Shown: positions 36,497 through 46,941, counted from the first letter of the stretch. The stretch is 64,000 nt of DNA from Pseudomonas maumuensis (GCF_019139675.1 NZ_CP077077.1:3472001-3536000); one strand, 5' to 3'. Notes: generated by a model from the letters alone, not told the origin. Made by a program: numbers and translations.

Positions 36497-37330
36497 ATGC
36501 AAAACGCGCTGAAAAAGGCTTATCACGAAGACGGAGCGGTGTTGATCAAGGGGCTTCTGAACCCGAAGCAACTGTCGCGCTGCCGCGAAGCCTACGACTG
36601 GGCCGTGCTCAACCACGGCCCGCATGCCACCCGGATGTTCGCCGGGACGGTCCAGCAATCCCACGTCGACAATGCCAACCCACTGGCCAAGGAGCGCCTC
36701 GAGGCGCTCGTGGCGGAGCTGCCACTGGGGTCGTTGTTCGCAAATCTCTGGGGCTCGCGGAATGTCTGGTACTTCGCCGAGGAGGTCTTTCTCAAGGCCG
36801 GCGGCCAGGGCGCCCGGACGCTGTGGCATCAGGACACCTCCTACCTGCCCTGGGCCGGCCAGCACTGGGGCAACGCCTGGATCAGCTTCGATGCCGTGCC
36901 CAAGCGCAACGCCCTGGAAATCATCCGTGGCTCCCATCGTGGGCCGCGCTATGACGGCACGACCTTCACCAACCCGGATGACCCGACCCAGCCGTTGCAC
37001 GGCAATGGCGCCCTGCCCCGCCTGCCGGATATCGAGGCGCAACGCCGGGAAAACCCGCAGGCCTACGACATCCTGTCCTGGGCCACGGAGCCTGGCGATG
37101 TGGTGCTGCTGCACCCGGGCTCCTTGCATGGCGGCGCGCCAGTGGACGAGAACTTCCCAAGCCGACGGACATTCGTGTTCCGTTTCTTCGGCGACGACGC
37201 CACCTTCAGCCCACTCCCGGCCCACAGCGATGCCGGTTACCCCCCGCAAGGCGTGCTGTTCAGAAAAGAGCTCGAACACCTGGTCGCGGGCGCCCCGTTC
37301 CGCCACCCCACCTTCCGCCAAGTGGTCTGA
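36497..37330 (+). CDS. Phytanoyl-CoA dioxygenase-family Fe(II)/2-oxoglutarate hydroxylase
   Basis: The 277-aa protein has the metal motif LWHQDTSYLP (HxD intact) and a distal His in LLHPGSLHGG. It is thus a hydroxylase, in contrast to the HQG halogenase at 12.7 kb. AGGAG precedes the ATG. It is the first gene after operator site 1 and is followed by a RidA gene after 13 bases. The substrate is unknown; hydroxylation of an amine or carboxylic substrate of the catabolic region is inferred. Confidence 0.85.
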   Translation: MQNALKKAYHEDGAVLIKGLLNPKQLSRCREAYDWAVLNHGPHATRMFAGTVQQSHVDNANPLAKERLEALVAELPLGSLFANLWGSRNVWYFAEEVFLKAGGQGARTLWHQDTSYLPWAGQHWGNAWISFDAVPKRNALEIIRGSHRGPRYDGTTFTNPDDPTQPLHGNGALPRLPDIEAQRRENPQAYDILSWATEPGDVVLLHPGSLHGGAPVDENFPSRRTFVFRFFGDDATFSPLPAHSDAGYPPQGVLFRKELEHLVAGAPFRHPTFRQVV

Positions 37331-37343
37331 CAGGAGTTCCTCG

Positions 37344-37760
37344 ATGAATGCGAAACCGCTCAAGCGTCAGTCCATCAATCCACCTGCGACCCAGGCTTAC
37401 TACGACAACTTGCACTTTTCCCAGGCCACCCGCGTGGGTGACCTGATCTGGGTCTCGGGCCAGGTGGGCGTCGACGCGGCCATGCAACCTGCGCAGGGTA
37501 TCGTCGAGCAGTCGCACCTGGCCTTCCAATCGCTGAAGCTGGTCCTCGAGACAGCCGGTGCCAGCCTGGCGGACGTGGTCGAGCTGACGACGTTTCACAC
37601 CCACCTGCAAGCCGACATGGCCGCGTTTGCCCAGGTGAAGGATGTGTACTTTCCGGCGCGCTATCCGTCATGGACGGCGGTGGGCATCAGCCAACTGGCA
37701 CTGGCGCCGTTGAGGGTCGAGATTCGCGCCGTGGCCGTCGCGGGGTGTGGCGACGCCTGA
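37344..37760 (+). CDS. RidA/YjgF-family protein
   Basis: The 138-aa protein has the RidA pattern: LIWVSGQVGVDAAMQPAQGI, VVELTTFHTHL and a C-terminal RVEIRAVAVA containing the conserved Arg. RidA-type proteins hydrolyse reactive imines or enamines, which would suit a pathway that uses amine oxidases. The start follows CAGGAG, 13 bases after the PhyH stop. Confidence 0.85.
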   Translation: MNAKPLKRQSINPPATQAYYDNLHFSQATRVGDLIWVSGQVGVDAAMQPAQGIVEQSHLAFQSLKLVLETAGASLADVVELTTFHTHLQADMAAFAQVKDVYFPARYPSWTAVGISQLALAPLRVEIRAVAVAGCGDA

Positions 37761-37896
37761 GCGGGGCATGCGCAGGTGGCAAGGCTGCGCCGGGGCGGGA
37801 TGTTTTATTCACGCAGTTTCTCTATGCTGGGGCCTTTGCACCCGCATCGACACCCGTGCCCGCCCCTTCAACCGACCTCGACAGTTCTGAGCGCCC

Positions 37897-38592
37897 ATGC
37901 CTGAGACCAAAGCCCGCCCCACAGCCGCCCCTTCACGCGCAGACGGCAGCGCGCCGGAACCCGTTGCCCGACGCGGCAGGCCTGTCGGCGACCGCGACGC
38001 AAAGCGTGCGGAACTGCTGGAGGCCGCGATCACCGTGATCGCCCAGGAAGGCTATGCCGGGGCCTCGATGCGCAAGGTCGCCAAGCAGGCCGGCTGTACC
38101 ACGGGCGCGGTGACCTATTACTTCGCCAACAAGGAAGACATGATCGGCGAGGTCGCGCAGAGCCTGTTCGACCAGGTCGACCTGCTGCTGGCCACCAACC
38201 AGGCCACTCTCGACATCGCCTCGCTGCTTCGCCAATGGCTGCAATGGGTCAACTTCGACGAATCGACCATGTGGCTCTCGTGGTTGCAGTTGCTCGCCCA
38301 CGCCCGGCATGAACCGGTGTTCGCCGACATCATCAGGCAGCGCTACGCGAAGTTCCGCCAGGTGTTCACCGTGGTGATCGAACAAGGGCAGGCCCAGGGC
38401 AAGATCCGCGACGATATTCCGGCCGATGTGCTGGCCGACCAGATCAGCACCATCTGCGACGGCTGGCTGATGATGATGCCCATCGAGCCAGAGCGGTTCA
38501 GTGCCAAGCGTGGCCAGGCGCTGCTCGACGCGCTGATCCTGCTCATCTCCCCGCCTAAGGCAGTGGCTAAGGGCCGAGCCAAAGCCCAGTAA
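37897..38592 (+). CDS. TetR-family regulator of the catabolic region
   Basis: The 231-aa protein has a TetR HTH (residues about 35-80): ASMRKVAKQAGCTTGAVTYYF, followed by a BetI-like C-terminal domain (TMWLSWLQLLAHARHEPVF). It lies inside the catabolic region. I infer that it binds the TAACGCAAC-N4-GTTAT palindromes before at least three transcription units. No such site was found directly before its own start, where no clear SD is visible either. Confidence 0.85.
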   Translation: MPETKARPTAAPSRADGSAPEPVARRGRPVGDRDAKRAELLEAAITVIAQEGYAGASMRKVAKQAGCTTGAVTYYFANKEDMIGEVAQSLFDQVDLLLATNQATLDIASLLRQWLQWVNFDESTMWLSWLQLLAHARHEPVFADIIRQRYAKFRQVFTVVIEQGQAQGKIRDDIPADVLADQISTICDGWLMMMPIEPERFSAKRGQALLDALILLISPPKAVAKGRAKAQ

Positions 38593-38756
38593 TCCATCGT
38601 GCGGTGGCAACAAGCTGCCTGACGATAACTTCGCAGCGCTCGATCCCAAGGGCGCTGCCACGCTCCCAGCGAATCTCATCCACCGACTCCAGCAAACCTG
38701 ACCAAGCGCCGTCCAGGGGGTATTCCCTTTGCCGAAAGAGCGCAGTAGTATTTTAC

Positions 38757-38774
38757 ATAACTAAGGTTATCTAA
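38757..38774. promoter_or_regulatory. Degenerate operator-like site before amine oxidase 1
   Basis: ATAAC-N4-GTTATCTAA keeps the ATAAC and GTT elements of the motif seen at sites 1-3 but differs afterwards. ATAACTAAGGTTAT is itself palindromic. Confidence 0.35.
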
Positions 38775-38802
38775 ATACAAGAACAGGTTGGCCGAGGTGC
38801 AG

Positions 38803-40290
38803 ATGGATCAGGAAAACACAGAACTGTCATTGTCGGCGCGGCAGCGGCGCTTGCTCGTGCAAGCACTCGCCAGCGCCACTTTGATCGGCGGTGCCGCCCT
38901 CAGCGGACGGGCCATGGCGCAAGCCTTGCGAGCAGAACCCGAACAGGTGCTGGACGTGGTGATCATTGGTGCCGGGCTGGCCGGGCTGACTGCGGCCCGT
39001 GACCTGCATCGCGCCGGATGCACGTCATTCGCCGTGCTGGAAGCGCGCGACCGTGTGGGCGGACGCACCTACAACCACCCGCTTGGCAATGGCGTGATCT
39101 CCGAAGCCGGCGGGGAATGGATCGGGCCGGGCCAAACCGCGATCTTCGACCTGGCACGCGAGCTCGATGTCGAAACCTTCCCCACCTACTACCAAGGGCG
39201 CAATGTCTACCTGGTCGGTGAAGCCCGCTACGAGGAAGACTTGAGCAGCGGCCAGGGCACCCATCACCCGGTGACCGAAAAGCTCAACCAGCTGTCGCGC
39301 CGGGTACCCGGCAAGGAGCCCTGGACCGCGGCGGACGCCGAGGCGCTCGACAAGCTGTCGGTGGGCCAATGGCTGGCGAGCCAGGGCATCGACAACGCCA
39401 GCCGGCTGACCTTCGACACTTCCATCGGCCTGACCACCGGCACGCCACCCTCCAGCCTGTCCCTGCTGCACTACCTCTCCCTCATCAACTCCGCCGACTG
39501 CAGCATGGCAAAGCTCGAGGGCTTCAAGGGCGGCGCCCAGGAGACCCGCTTCGTAGGTGGCTCACAGGTGCTATGCACACGCATGGCGCAGGCGCTGGGC
39601 GATCGGGTGAAACTGTCCAGCCCGGTGCGGCGGATCGTCGGCTGGGACCAGGAGATCGTCGAGATCCACACCGACCAGGGGCTTATCCGCGCACGCCAGG
39701 TCATCGCCGCCCTGCATCCGGCGTTGTGCAACCAGATCGTCTTCGACCCGCCACTGCCCGATGGCCGCGCCCAGTTGCAACGCCTGTGGCCGTCCTCGGC
39801 GCCCATGCGCAAGACCGTGCATGTCTATGCGCGCCCCTTCTGGCGGGACCAAGGGCTCAACGGCCAAGTCATACAGGCCGACGGGCCGCTGATTCTGTCC
39901 TGCGACAACTCACCGCCAGACCGCAGTGTCGGCATATTAATGGGCTTCGTGCGCAGCGCGCAGCTCAGTGATGAACCCGGGCAGGCCGCACGCACCCTCG
40001 CGAACATCTACGCCAAGGCCTTGGGCGAGGAAGCCCTCGACGTCACACAGTTCCACGATCACGACTGGGCCAAGGTCGACCCCTGGACCTTGACCTGCGT
40101 CGGCTCCATTCCCCCCGGTTTCCTGACCCGCTGGGGCCGCTATCTCAAGCCTGCTGTCGGCCGCTTGATCTGGTCGGGCACCGAGACTGCGGACTTGTGG
40201 GCCAGCAGCATGGACGGCGCGGTACGCGCCGGTCACCGCGCGGCGCTCGAAGCCCTGCAGGCACTTGCCGGCACCCGGAGGCACGCATGA
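38803..40290 (+). CDS. Flavin-dependent monoamine oxidase 1, exported
   Basis: The protein has 495 residues. The N-terminus has ARQRRLLVQALAS...GRAMAQ, a twin-arginine-like signal with an AMA cleavage site. The FAD fold follows: VVIIGAGLAGLTAARDLHRAG (about residues 52-72), GGRTYNHP and, near the C-terminus, LIWSGTETADLWASSMDGAV. It is of the MAO/NicA2 flavin amine oxidase family. The following dihaem cytochrome c gene overlaps it, so electrons probably pass to cytochrome c rather than O2, as for NicA2 and CycN. The ATG at 38803 follows GAGG. The amine substrate is unknown. Confidence 0.85.
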   Translation: MDQENTELSLSARQRRLLVQALASATLIGGAALSGRAMAQALRAEPEQVLDVVIIGAGLAGLTAARDLHRAGCTSFAVLEARDRVGGRTYNHPLGNGVISEAGGEWIGPGQTAIFDLARELDVETFPTYYQGRNVYLVGEARYEEDLSSGQGTHHPVTEKLNQLSRRVPGKEPWTAADAEALDKLSVGQWLASQGIDNASRLTFDTSIGLTTGTPPSSLSLLHYLSLINSADCSMAKLEGFKGGAQETRFVGGSQVLCTRMAQALGDRVKLSSPVRRIVGWDQEIVEIHTDQGLIRARQVIAALHPALCNQIVFDPPLPDGRAQLQRLWPSSAPMRKTVHVYARPFWRDQGLNGQVIQADGPLILSCDNSPPDRSVGILMGFVRSAQLSDEPGQAARTLANIYAKALGEEALDVTQFHDHDWAKVDPWTLTCVGSIPPGFLTRWGRYLKPAVGRLIWSGTETADLWASSMDGAVRAGHRAALEALQALAGTRRHA

Positions 40291-40955
40291 AAAGGCGCAC
40301 CCTGCTGCTGGGCAGTGCAATGCTTGCCGCAGGCTTGCTTGGGGTCACGGCCTTCCATGGCCCGGAGCTGCTCGCGGGATACAGGTTCATGAACGCCCTC
40401 GATCAGCATTACGCCAGCTATGAGACCAATGGCGGCGCCTGGCCGCAACCCCAGGATGCCTGCTCGCTTTGCCATGGCGTTCGCGGGCAACCGCATAACA
40501 GCCTCTACCCCGCACTCGCTGGGCAGTCGGCAGCGTACATCCAGGCGCAGCTTCAGGCGTTTGCCCAGGGCACGCGACACAGCGCGCAGATGCAGCCGCT
40601 GGCGGCAGCCCTGAGCGATGAACGGATCAAGGCCTTGGCCGAATACTTCGCCCGCCAGGTTCCCCGGGTGACCGACGCACCGCCCCCCGATGACGCCTTG
40701 CGGGCCCGCGGCCAGGCCAGTGCCGCCGCCCGAGGCTGCACCGCCTGCCATGGCGAAACGCTATCCGGTGGCCCGGTCGGGCCGCGCCTGGCAGGACAAG
40801 GGCAGGCCTACCTGCTGGAGCAGCTTGCGGCGTTCAAACGTGGCCAGCGCAGCGACCCCAGCGGCGCCATGAACGCTACCACCGCCAGCCTTTCCGAGGA
40901 GGAGCTCCAGGCCCTGGCGCACTACATCGCAGGGCTCGCGCCGAGCACTCGATAA
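40287..40955 (+). CDS. Dihaem cytochrome c (c4-like) 1
   Basis: The 222-aa protein starts MKRRTLLLGSAMLAAGLLG, a membrane anchor or signal, and has two haem sites, CSLCH and CTACH. Met ligands are likely in the QMQPL and SGAMNATTA segments. It is coupled to amine oxidase 1 by an ATGA overlap and presumably takes its electrons in the periplasm. Confidence 0.88.
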   Translation: MKRRTLLLGSAMLAAGLLGVTAFHGPELLAGYRFMNALDQHYASYETNGGAWPQPQDACSLCHGVRGQPHNSLYPALAGQSAAYIQAQLQAFAQGTRHSAQMQPLAAALSDERIKALAEYFARQVPRVTDAPPPDDALRARGQASAAARGCTACHGETLSGGPVGPRLAGQGQAYLLEQLAAFKRGQRSDPSGAMNATTASLSEEELQALAHYIAGLAPSTR

Positions 40956-41061
40956 ACCGAGAGCTGCCGGTCTCGAACAGGGCCACCGTCGCGACACGCT
41001 GCCCGTGAGCAGTTGTGCCACGGCGACCGTCGGGTCTGTGCGGTGTAGATCCGACACTAAA

Positions 41062-41086
41062 CATAACAACTGTTGCGTTAATGTAT
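41062..41086. promoter_or_regulatory. Putative TetR operator, site 2
   Basis: On the minus strand this region contains TAACGCAAC-AGTT-GTTAT, an exact match to the shared motif, 64-88 bases before the AlmA-like gene. Confidence 0.6.
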
Positions 41087-41149
41087 TCCGCGCTCTACAG
41101 TCCGCCATAACAACAAGTACAAGCCTGGGCCGCCAGGCCCGGAGACCTC

Positions 41150-42649
41150 ATGAACCATCAGCATTTCGACACCTTGATCATCGGCGCTGGCCTGTCGGGC
41201 ATCGGTACCGCGTGCCAGCTGGCGCAGGAGTTTCCTCAGCGCAGCCTGGCGATACTCGAGCGGCGCGCCTGCATGGGCGGCACCTGGGATCTGTTCCGCT
41301 ACCCGGGTATACGGTCCGACTCGGACATGCTCAGCTACGGCTACAAATTCCGCTTGTGGCGCAGCCCCAAGGTGCTCGCCGACGGCGCCTCGATCCGCCA
41401 GTACATCCAGGACACGGCCAGGCAGCATGGCCTGGACAAGAAGATCCATTACGGCGTGAAGATCACCGGCGCCAACTGGTGCAGCCAGCAACGCCTGTGG
41501 CAGGTCAGCGCCGTGCATGAGGCCAGCGCAACGGTGCGGCAATACAGCTGCAAGTTCCTGCTGTGCTGCACTGGCTACTACAACCACGACGAAGGTTTCC
41601 TGCCGAGCTTTCCCGGCGAGGAGGCGTTCAAAGGGGTGCGGGTCCACCCGCAGCACTGGCCCGAAGACCTGGACTACACCGGCAAGCACGTCGTGGTGAT
41701 CGGCAGCGGTGCCACCGCAGCCACGCTGATCCCGGCCATGGCCGACAAGACTGCGCATATCACCATGCTGCAGCGCTCCCCGTCCTATATCTACTCGCTG
41801 CCTTCCACCGACACTCTCACCGCCGCGCTCTCGCGCATCATGCCCACCCGCTGGGCCTATGGCCTGGCGCGCAAGCGCAATATCGTGCTGTATCGGGCGG
41901 CCTATATCGCCTGCCGGCAATGGCCGCGGCTGATGCGCAGGATCATCCTTTCGCACGTCCGTCGCCAAGTCGGCCCCGATGCCGACATGCGCCACTTCAC
42001 CCCCCATTACATGCCGTGGGACGAGCGCCTGTGCGCGGTGCCCGATGGCGACCTGTTCAAGGCCATCCGCAGTGGCCGGGCCTCGGTCGAAACCGATCAC
42101 ATCGAGCGCTTCAGCGAAAACGGCATTGTGCTCAAGTCCGGCAAGCACTTGCCGGCCGACATCATCATCGCGGCGACCGGTCTCAGGCTTCAGGTGCTGG
42201 GCGGGATGGCCGTGTCGGTGGACGGCACTCCCTACCCGATCGGCGAGCAGATGACCTACAAGGGCGTGCTCCTGGAAAACCTGCCGAACCTGGCCTGGAT
42301 CTTCGGCTACACCAACGTTTCCTGGACGCTCAAGGTCGGCCTGGCGGCCAAGTACCTGTGCCGGCTTTTCCACTACATGGACCAGCAGGGCTTCGATGTC
42401 GTGACCCCTCGCGACGATGCCGGCAACGCATTGGACGACGGGATCATGAATTCGATGAAGTCCGGCTATATCCAGCGCGACCAGCAGTTTCTTCCGCGCC
42501 AAGGCAAGGCCTACCCGTGGTTCGTCTTCATGCACTACGGCCGCGACAAGAAGATGCTGCTCAAGGATCCCGTTGAAGATCCGCGCCTCGCCTTCCTACA
42601 GAGCACACGGGAAATCCCTGCCCCACGACCTTCCCGCGTCACCGGTTGA
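41150..42649 (+). CDS. AlmA-like flavin-binding monooxygenase
   Basis: The 499-aa class B flavoprotein has an FAD motif IIGAGLSGIG (residues 10-19), GGTWDLFRYPGIRSDSDML, the Baeyer-Villiger-type fingerprint FKGVRVHPQHW (160-170) and an NADPH motif, VIGSGATAATL. The whole protein reads like Acinetobacter AlmA, linked to long-chain alkane use, although BVMO-type oxidation of ketones is equally possible. GGAG precedes the ATG. It heads a unit with AlkK-like, esterase and AlkJ-like genes and has operator site 2 in front. Confidence 0.87.
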   Translation: MNHQHFDTLIIGAGLSGIGTACQLAQEFPQRSLAILERRACMGGTWDLFRYPGIRSDSDMLSYGYKFRLWRSPKVLADGASIRQYIQDTARQHGLDKKIHYGVKITGANWCSQQRLWQVSAVHEASATVRQYSCKFLLCCTGYYNHDEGFLPSFPGEEAFKGVRVHPQHWPEDLDYTGKHVVVIGSGATAATLIPAMADKTAHITMLQRSPSYIYSLPSTDTLTAALSRIMPTRWAYGLARKRNIVLYRAAYIACRQWPRLMRRIILSHVRRQVGPDADMRHFTPHYMPWDERLCAVPDGDLFKAIRSGRASVETDHIERFSENGIVLKSGKHLPADIIIAATGLRLQVLGGMAVSVDGTPYPIGEQMTYKGVLLENLPNLAWIFGYTNVSWTLKVGLAAKYLCRLFHYMDQQGFDVVTPRDDAGNALDDGIMNSMKSGYIQRDQQFLPRQGKAYPWFVFMHYGRDKKMLLKDPVEDPRLAFLQSTREIPAPRPSRVTG

Positions 42650-42721
42650 CCACACCCTGTTCCCGTTCACCTGGCTACGGCCAGCGTGGCCGGGGCATGA
42701 CAACAAGAAAGGTAGAACCCG

Positions 42722-44365
42722 ATGCAAGGCCAAATGATGACGCTGCCGCTGACCACCCCTTCGCTGCTCGAACATGCCGAGCGCTATCACGGCGACACGG
42801 AAATAGTCTCCTGCACCCTTGAAGGTCCCGTTCATCGCTACACCTACGCCGATGCGCACCGGCGGGCCAGGCAGGCCGCCCACGCGCTGGTCCGCCTCGG
42901 CACCGGGCCCGGCAGTCGCGTGGGTACCCTGGCCTGGAATGGCTACCGGCATTTCGAGCTGTACTACGCGATATCGGGCACTGGCGCGATCACCCATACC
43001 ATCAACCCCCGGCTGTTCCCCGAACAGGTGGCCTGGATCATCAATGACGCCAAGGACGAGGTCGTGTGCTTCGACCTGAGTTTCGCCGCACTGGTCGAGG
43101 CCATCGCCGCCGATTGCCCGGGCGTCAGGCACTGGGTGGCGATGACCGACCGTGCGCATATGCCAGCCCTGCGGATCGCCAACCTGCTGTGCTACGAGGA
43201 GCTCTTGGCGGCCGAGTCGGCGGACTTCGCCTGGCCTGCGCTGGATGAGCATTCGGCGGCGGCGCTGTGCTACACCTCGGGAACCACCGGCAACCCCAAA
43301 GGGGTGCTCTACTCGCACCGCGCCACCTTGTTGCATGCGCTGGCCAGCGCGCTGCCGGACGCGCTGGCGCTGTCTGCGTGCGACGTCGTCGCCCCGGTGG
43401 TGCCGATGTTCCACGTCAACGCGTGGGGGCTGCCTTACTCCGCGCCACTGGTGGGCGCCAAACTGGTGTTTCCGGGCGCCTGCCTGGACGGCGAGAGCAT
43501 CTTTTCGCTCTTCGAGCGCGAACGCGTCACCTTCTCGGCCGGCGTGCCCACCGTGTGGCTGAGCCTGCAGCAGCATATGCGCCAGCACGCGAGCCGCCTT
43601 CCCCACTTGCGGCGCATGATCGTCGGCGGCGCCGCCTGCCCGCCGGCGATGATGCGCAGCTACGAGCAAGAGTTCGGTATCCAACTACAACACGCCTGGG
43701 GCATGACCGAGCTGTCGCCGATGGGCACGGTGAACACACTCAAGGCCTCGCACCTTGGCCTGGATGACGAGGCGCGCTTCGCCATCGGCGTCAAGCAGGG
43801 ACGCCCGCCGTTCGGCATGGACCTGAAAACCGTGGACGACCATGGCAACGAGCTGCCGCGTGACGGCAAGACCGCGGGCGCCCTGTTGGTGCGTGGCCAC
43901 TGGGTGGTCGAGCAGTACTTTGGCAGCGAGGCAAGCCCGCTGGTGGATGGCTGGTTCCCCACCGGGGATGTCGCCACCCTCGACCCCGACGGTTTCATGC
44001 AGATCACCGACCGCGCCAAGGATGTGATCAAGTCCGGTGGCGAGTGGATCAGCTCGATCGACCTGGAAAACATCGCCATGGCTCACCCTGCGGTCGCCGA
44101 AGCCGCCGCGCTGGGGATCGCCCACCCGAAGTGGGATGAGCGCCCGTTGCTGGTAGTGGTGCTCAAACCAGGCCAGGCCGTGAGCCGCGAAGCGTTGCTG
44201 GCCCATTACGCCGGCAAGGTCGCGCGGTTCTGTTATCCCGACGATGTGGTGTTCATCGAGGCATTGCCGCACACCGCCACCGGCAAGGTCAGCAAGGTGC
44301 TGCTGCGCGAACAGTTACGCGACTACCGCTGGCCGACCCCCAGCCAGCGCGAGGTGACGTCATGA
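42722..44365 (+). CDS. AlkK-like medium/long-chain acyl-CoA synthetase
   Basis: The 547-aa AMP-forming ligase has [17 protein letters not shown] (about residues 183-199), [16 protein letters not shown], the [10 protein letters not shown] motif and [13 protein letters not shown]. It resembles AlkK of the OCT alk system in sequence and length. It activates fatty or other alkyl carboxylates to CoA thioesters for beta-oxidation. Its stop overlaps the esterase start (ATGA). Confidence 0.88.
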   Translation: MQGQMMTLPLTTPSLLEHAERYHGDTEIVSCTLEGPVHRYTYADAHRRARQAAHALVRLGTGPGSRVGTLAWNGYRHFELYYAISGTGAITHTINPRLFPEQVAWIINDAKDEVVCFDLSFAALVEAIAADCPGVRHWVAMTDRAHMPALRIANLLCYEELLAAESADFAWPALDEHSAAALCYTSGTTGNPKGVLYSHRATLLHALASALPDALALSACDVVAPVVPMFHVNAWGLPYSAPLVGAKLVFPGACLDGESIFSLFERERVTFSAGVPTVWLSLQQHMRQHASRLPHLRRMIVGGAACPPAMMRSYEQEFGIQLQHAWGMTELSPMGTVNTLKASHLGLDDEARFAIGVKQGRPPFGMDLKTVDDHGNELPRDGKTAGALLVRGHWVVEQYFGSEASPLVDGWFPTGDVATLDPDGFMQITDRAKDVIKSGGEWISSIDLENIAMAHPAVAEAAALGIAHPKWDERPLLVVVLKPGQAVSREALLAHYAGKVARFCYPDDVVFIEALPHTATGKVSKVLLREQLRDYRWPTPSQREVTS

Positions 44366-45312
44366 AGGCGCAGCTGCATACCCGTGAAATCGACCCGGCA
44401 GAGGGCCGCTGGAAAAGCCGGCTGCTCAACCTGCTGCTGCGCCTGCTGGTGAAGTCCGGGCATGGCCGACGCATCGACATCCGCAAGCTGCGCAAGCAGT
44501 TCGAACGGCTCGATGGCCAGGCGCCCAAGACATTCCCGACCGATGTACACCGCTCCGACGTGAACTGCAACGGCGTCGCCGCCCAATGGCTGACGCCGGC
44601 CCATTGCCGACCTGAACGGGTATTGCTGTACATCCATGGCGGCGCCTTCGTTGCCTATACCCCCGAGGTCTACGCCGCGATGGTCGCGAGCTGGTGCCGG
44701 CCACTCAAGACGCGGGCCTTGATGCTGGACTACCGCCTGGCCCCCGAGCATCCGTTCCCAACCGCACTGCACGAAGCGCTGGACGCATACCGCTGGTTGC
44801 TTGGACAGGGCTTCAAGGCCAGCGACATCGTCGTCGCCGGCGACTCCGCCGGCGGCAACCTGGCGCTTGCGCTGCTGCAACGGCTACGTGACGAAGACGC
44901 GCCCCTGCCGAGCTGCGCCGTGCTGCTCTCGCCATTTCTCGACTTCACCCTCAGCGGCGCGAGTGCCTTGGACAATGCGCGCCATGACCCGATCTTCACC
45001 CCGGCCTTCGCCATCGGCATTCGCGGTTTCTATGCCCCCGCCGAATCCCACGGGCAGCCGGCGGTATCGCCGCTGTTCGGCCGCTTCGATGGCCTGCCGC
45101 CGCTGCTGTTCCAGGTAGGCAGCACCGAGATGCTGCTGGATGACTCGGTGCGCGCCGCCGCCAAGGCCTCGGCGGCCGGCGTGCCGGTTCACCTGGAGAT
45201 CTGGAAGCGCCTGCCCCATGTGTTCCAGATGATTGCCGCCCTGCCCCAGGCCCAGGCGGCGCAACGCAACATCACCCGTTTCGTCAACCAGTACACCGCC
45301 TGGGACGGCTAG
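44362..45312 (+). CDS. Alpha/beta hydrolase, HSL family
   Basis: The 316-aa esterase-like protein has the oxyanion motif YIHGGAFVAY, the nucleophile elbow GDSAGGN, and a late His in KRLPHVFQM. Hormone-sensitive-lipase-type enzymes hydrolyse short or medium esters, which would be the products if the AlmA-like enzyme acts as a Baeyer-Villiger oxygenase. It is coupled to the ligase gene upstream. Confidence 0.85.
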   Translation: MKAQLHTREIDPAEGRWKSRLLNLLLRLLVKSGHGRRIDIRKLRKQFERLDGQAPKTFPTDVHRSDVNCNGVAAQWLTPAHCRPERVLLYIHGGAFVAYTPEVYAAMVASWCRPLKTRALMLDYRLAPEHPFPTALHEALDAYRWLLGQGFKASDIVVAGDSAGGNLALALLQRLRDEDAPLPSCAVLLSPFLDFTLSGASALDNARHDPIFTPAFAIGIRGFYAPAESHGQPAVSPLFGRFDGLPPLLFQVGSTEMLLDDSVRAAAKASAAGVPVHLEIWKRLPHVFQMIAALPQAQAAQRNITRFVNQYTAWDG

Positions 45313-45360
45313 CCCGCCCGCTCGCCTCCTCTACCTCGCCACCCACTCGAGAACAACAAG

Positions 45361-46941
45361 ATGGAATTCGACTACCTGATCGTCGGCGCAGGCTCCGCCG
45401 GCTGCGTCCTTGCCAATCGCCTGAGCGCCGACCCCGGCGTCACCGTGGGCCTGATCGAAGCGGGCCCCGAAGACCGCTCGCCGCTGATCCACACCCCCGT
45501 CGGCGTGGCCGCGATCCTGCCGACACGGCATGTCAACTGGGCGTTCAAGACCACTGCGCAGCGGGGTCTGGGCGGCCGCCATGGCTACCAGCCTCGCGGC
45601 AAGGTGCTCGGCGGCAGCAGCTCGATCAATGGCATGGTCTATATCCGCGGCCATCACGACGATTACAACGACTGGCACGCGCTGGGCAACGAAGGCTGGT
45701 CGTTCGACGATGTGCTGCCCTACTTTCGCAAGAGCGAGATGCACCATGGCGGTGACAACGACTACCACGGCGGCGAAGGCGAGCTTTACGTCGGCCCCGC
45801 GCATCGCCATGTCGTCACCGAGGCCTTCGTTGAAGCAGCCCTGCGTGCCGGACACGGCTTCAACGAAGACTTCAACGGTGCCCGGCAAGAGGGTGTCGGC
45901 TATTACGACGTGACCATCCGCGATGGCCGGCGCTGGAGCACGGCCACCGCATTCCTGAAACCGGTGCGCCAGCGCCGTAACCTCACGGTGCTGACCAACA
46001 CCCATGTCGAAAGCATCGTGCTCCAGAGCGACCGAGCCACTGGCGTGCAGGCACTGGTCAAGGGCACACGAGTCCACCTGAAGGCGCGCAAGGAAGTGCT
46101 GCTGGCGGCGGGAACCTTCGGCAGCCCGCATCTGTTGATGCTCTCGGGCATCGGCCCACGGGCCGAGCTCGAACCCCAGGGTATCGCCATCAAGCATGAG
46201 CTGCCGGGGGTTGGCCAGAACCTGCGCGATCACCCCGATGTGGTGCTGTGCTACAAGAGCAGCGATACCTCGCTGCTGGGCGTGTCCCTGGCGGGCAGCC
46301 TGAAGATGGGCAAGGCGACCTATGATTACCTGCGCCACCGTCGCGGCCCTTTGTCCAGCAACTGCGCCGAGGCCGGTGCATTCCTGAAGACCGACGCGGC
46401 CCTCGCCCGACCGGATATCCAGCTGCATTCAGTAATCGGCACGGTCGATGACCACAACCGCAAGCTGCACTGGGGCCACGGCTTCAGCTGTCATGTCTGC
46501 GTGTTGCGCCCCAAGAGCATCGGCAACGTGGGCCTGGCCTCGCCGGACGCGCGTGTCGCCCCGCGCATCGACCCGAACCTGCTCGCCCACGACGACGACG
46601 TCGAGACCCTGCTCAAGGGTTACCGCATGACCCGCGAGATCATCGCCCAGACACCGATGGCCAGCTTCGGCCTGCGCGACTTCTACAGCGCCGGCCTGCA
46701 CAGCGATGAACAGCTGGTCGAGTTGTTGCGCAAACGCACCGACACCATCTACCACCCGGTCGGCACCTGCAAGATGGGCCAGGACGACATGGCCGTGGTC
46801 GACAGCCAGCTACGCGTTCACGGCATCGAGGGCTTGCGAGTGATCGATGCTTCGATCATGCCGACGCTGGTCGGCGGCAATACCAACGCCGCCACGATCA
46901 TGATCGCCGAGCGCGGCGCCGAGTGGGTCGCCCAGGGCTGA
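45361..46941 (+). CDS. GMC-family FAD alcohol dehydrogenase, AlkJ-like
   Basis: The 526-aa protein has the GMC N-terminal ADP-binding motif YLIVGAGSAGCVLANRL, the signature GYQPRGKVLGGSSSINGM, and a C-terminal catalytic region TIYHPVGTCKMG and MPTLVGGNTNAATIMIAE. It resembles AlkJ-type membrane-associated alcohol dehydrogenases that oxidise aliphatic alcohols and pass electrons to the respiratory chain. It lies 48 bases after the esterase gene. The aldehyde dehydrogenase needed for the next step is convergent and broken. Confidence 0.88.
   Translation: MEFDYLIVGAGSAGCVLANRLSADPGVTVGLIEAGPEDRSPLIHTPVGVAAILPTRHVNWAFKTTAQRGLGGRHGYQPRGKVLGGSSSINGMVYIRGHHDDYNDWHALGNEGWSFDDVLPYFRKSEMHHGGDNDYHGGEGELYVGPAHRHVVTEAFVEAALRAGHGFNEDFNGARQEGVGYYDVTIRDGRRWSTATAFLKPVRQRRNLTVLTNTHVESIVLQSDRATGVQALVKGTRVHLKARKEVLLAAGTFGSPHLLMLSGIGPRAELEPQGIAIKHELPGVGQNLRDHPDVVLCYKSSDTSLLGVSLAGSLKMGKATYDYLRHRRGPLSSNCAEAGAFLKTDAALARPDIQLHSVIGTVDDHNRKLHWGHGFSCHVCVLRPKSIGNVGLASPDARVAPRIDPNLLAHDDDVETLLKGYRMTREIIAQTPMASFGLRDFYSAGLHSDEQLVELLRKRTDTIYHPVGTCKMGQDDMAVVDSQLRVHGIEGLRVIDASIMPTLVGGNTNAATIMIAERGAEWVAQG

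Noticed and set aside
36497..37330. Second PhyH-type enzyme considered as another halogenase
   Set aside because: Its metal motif is HQD with the Asp ligand intact, which marks a hydroxylase.
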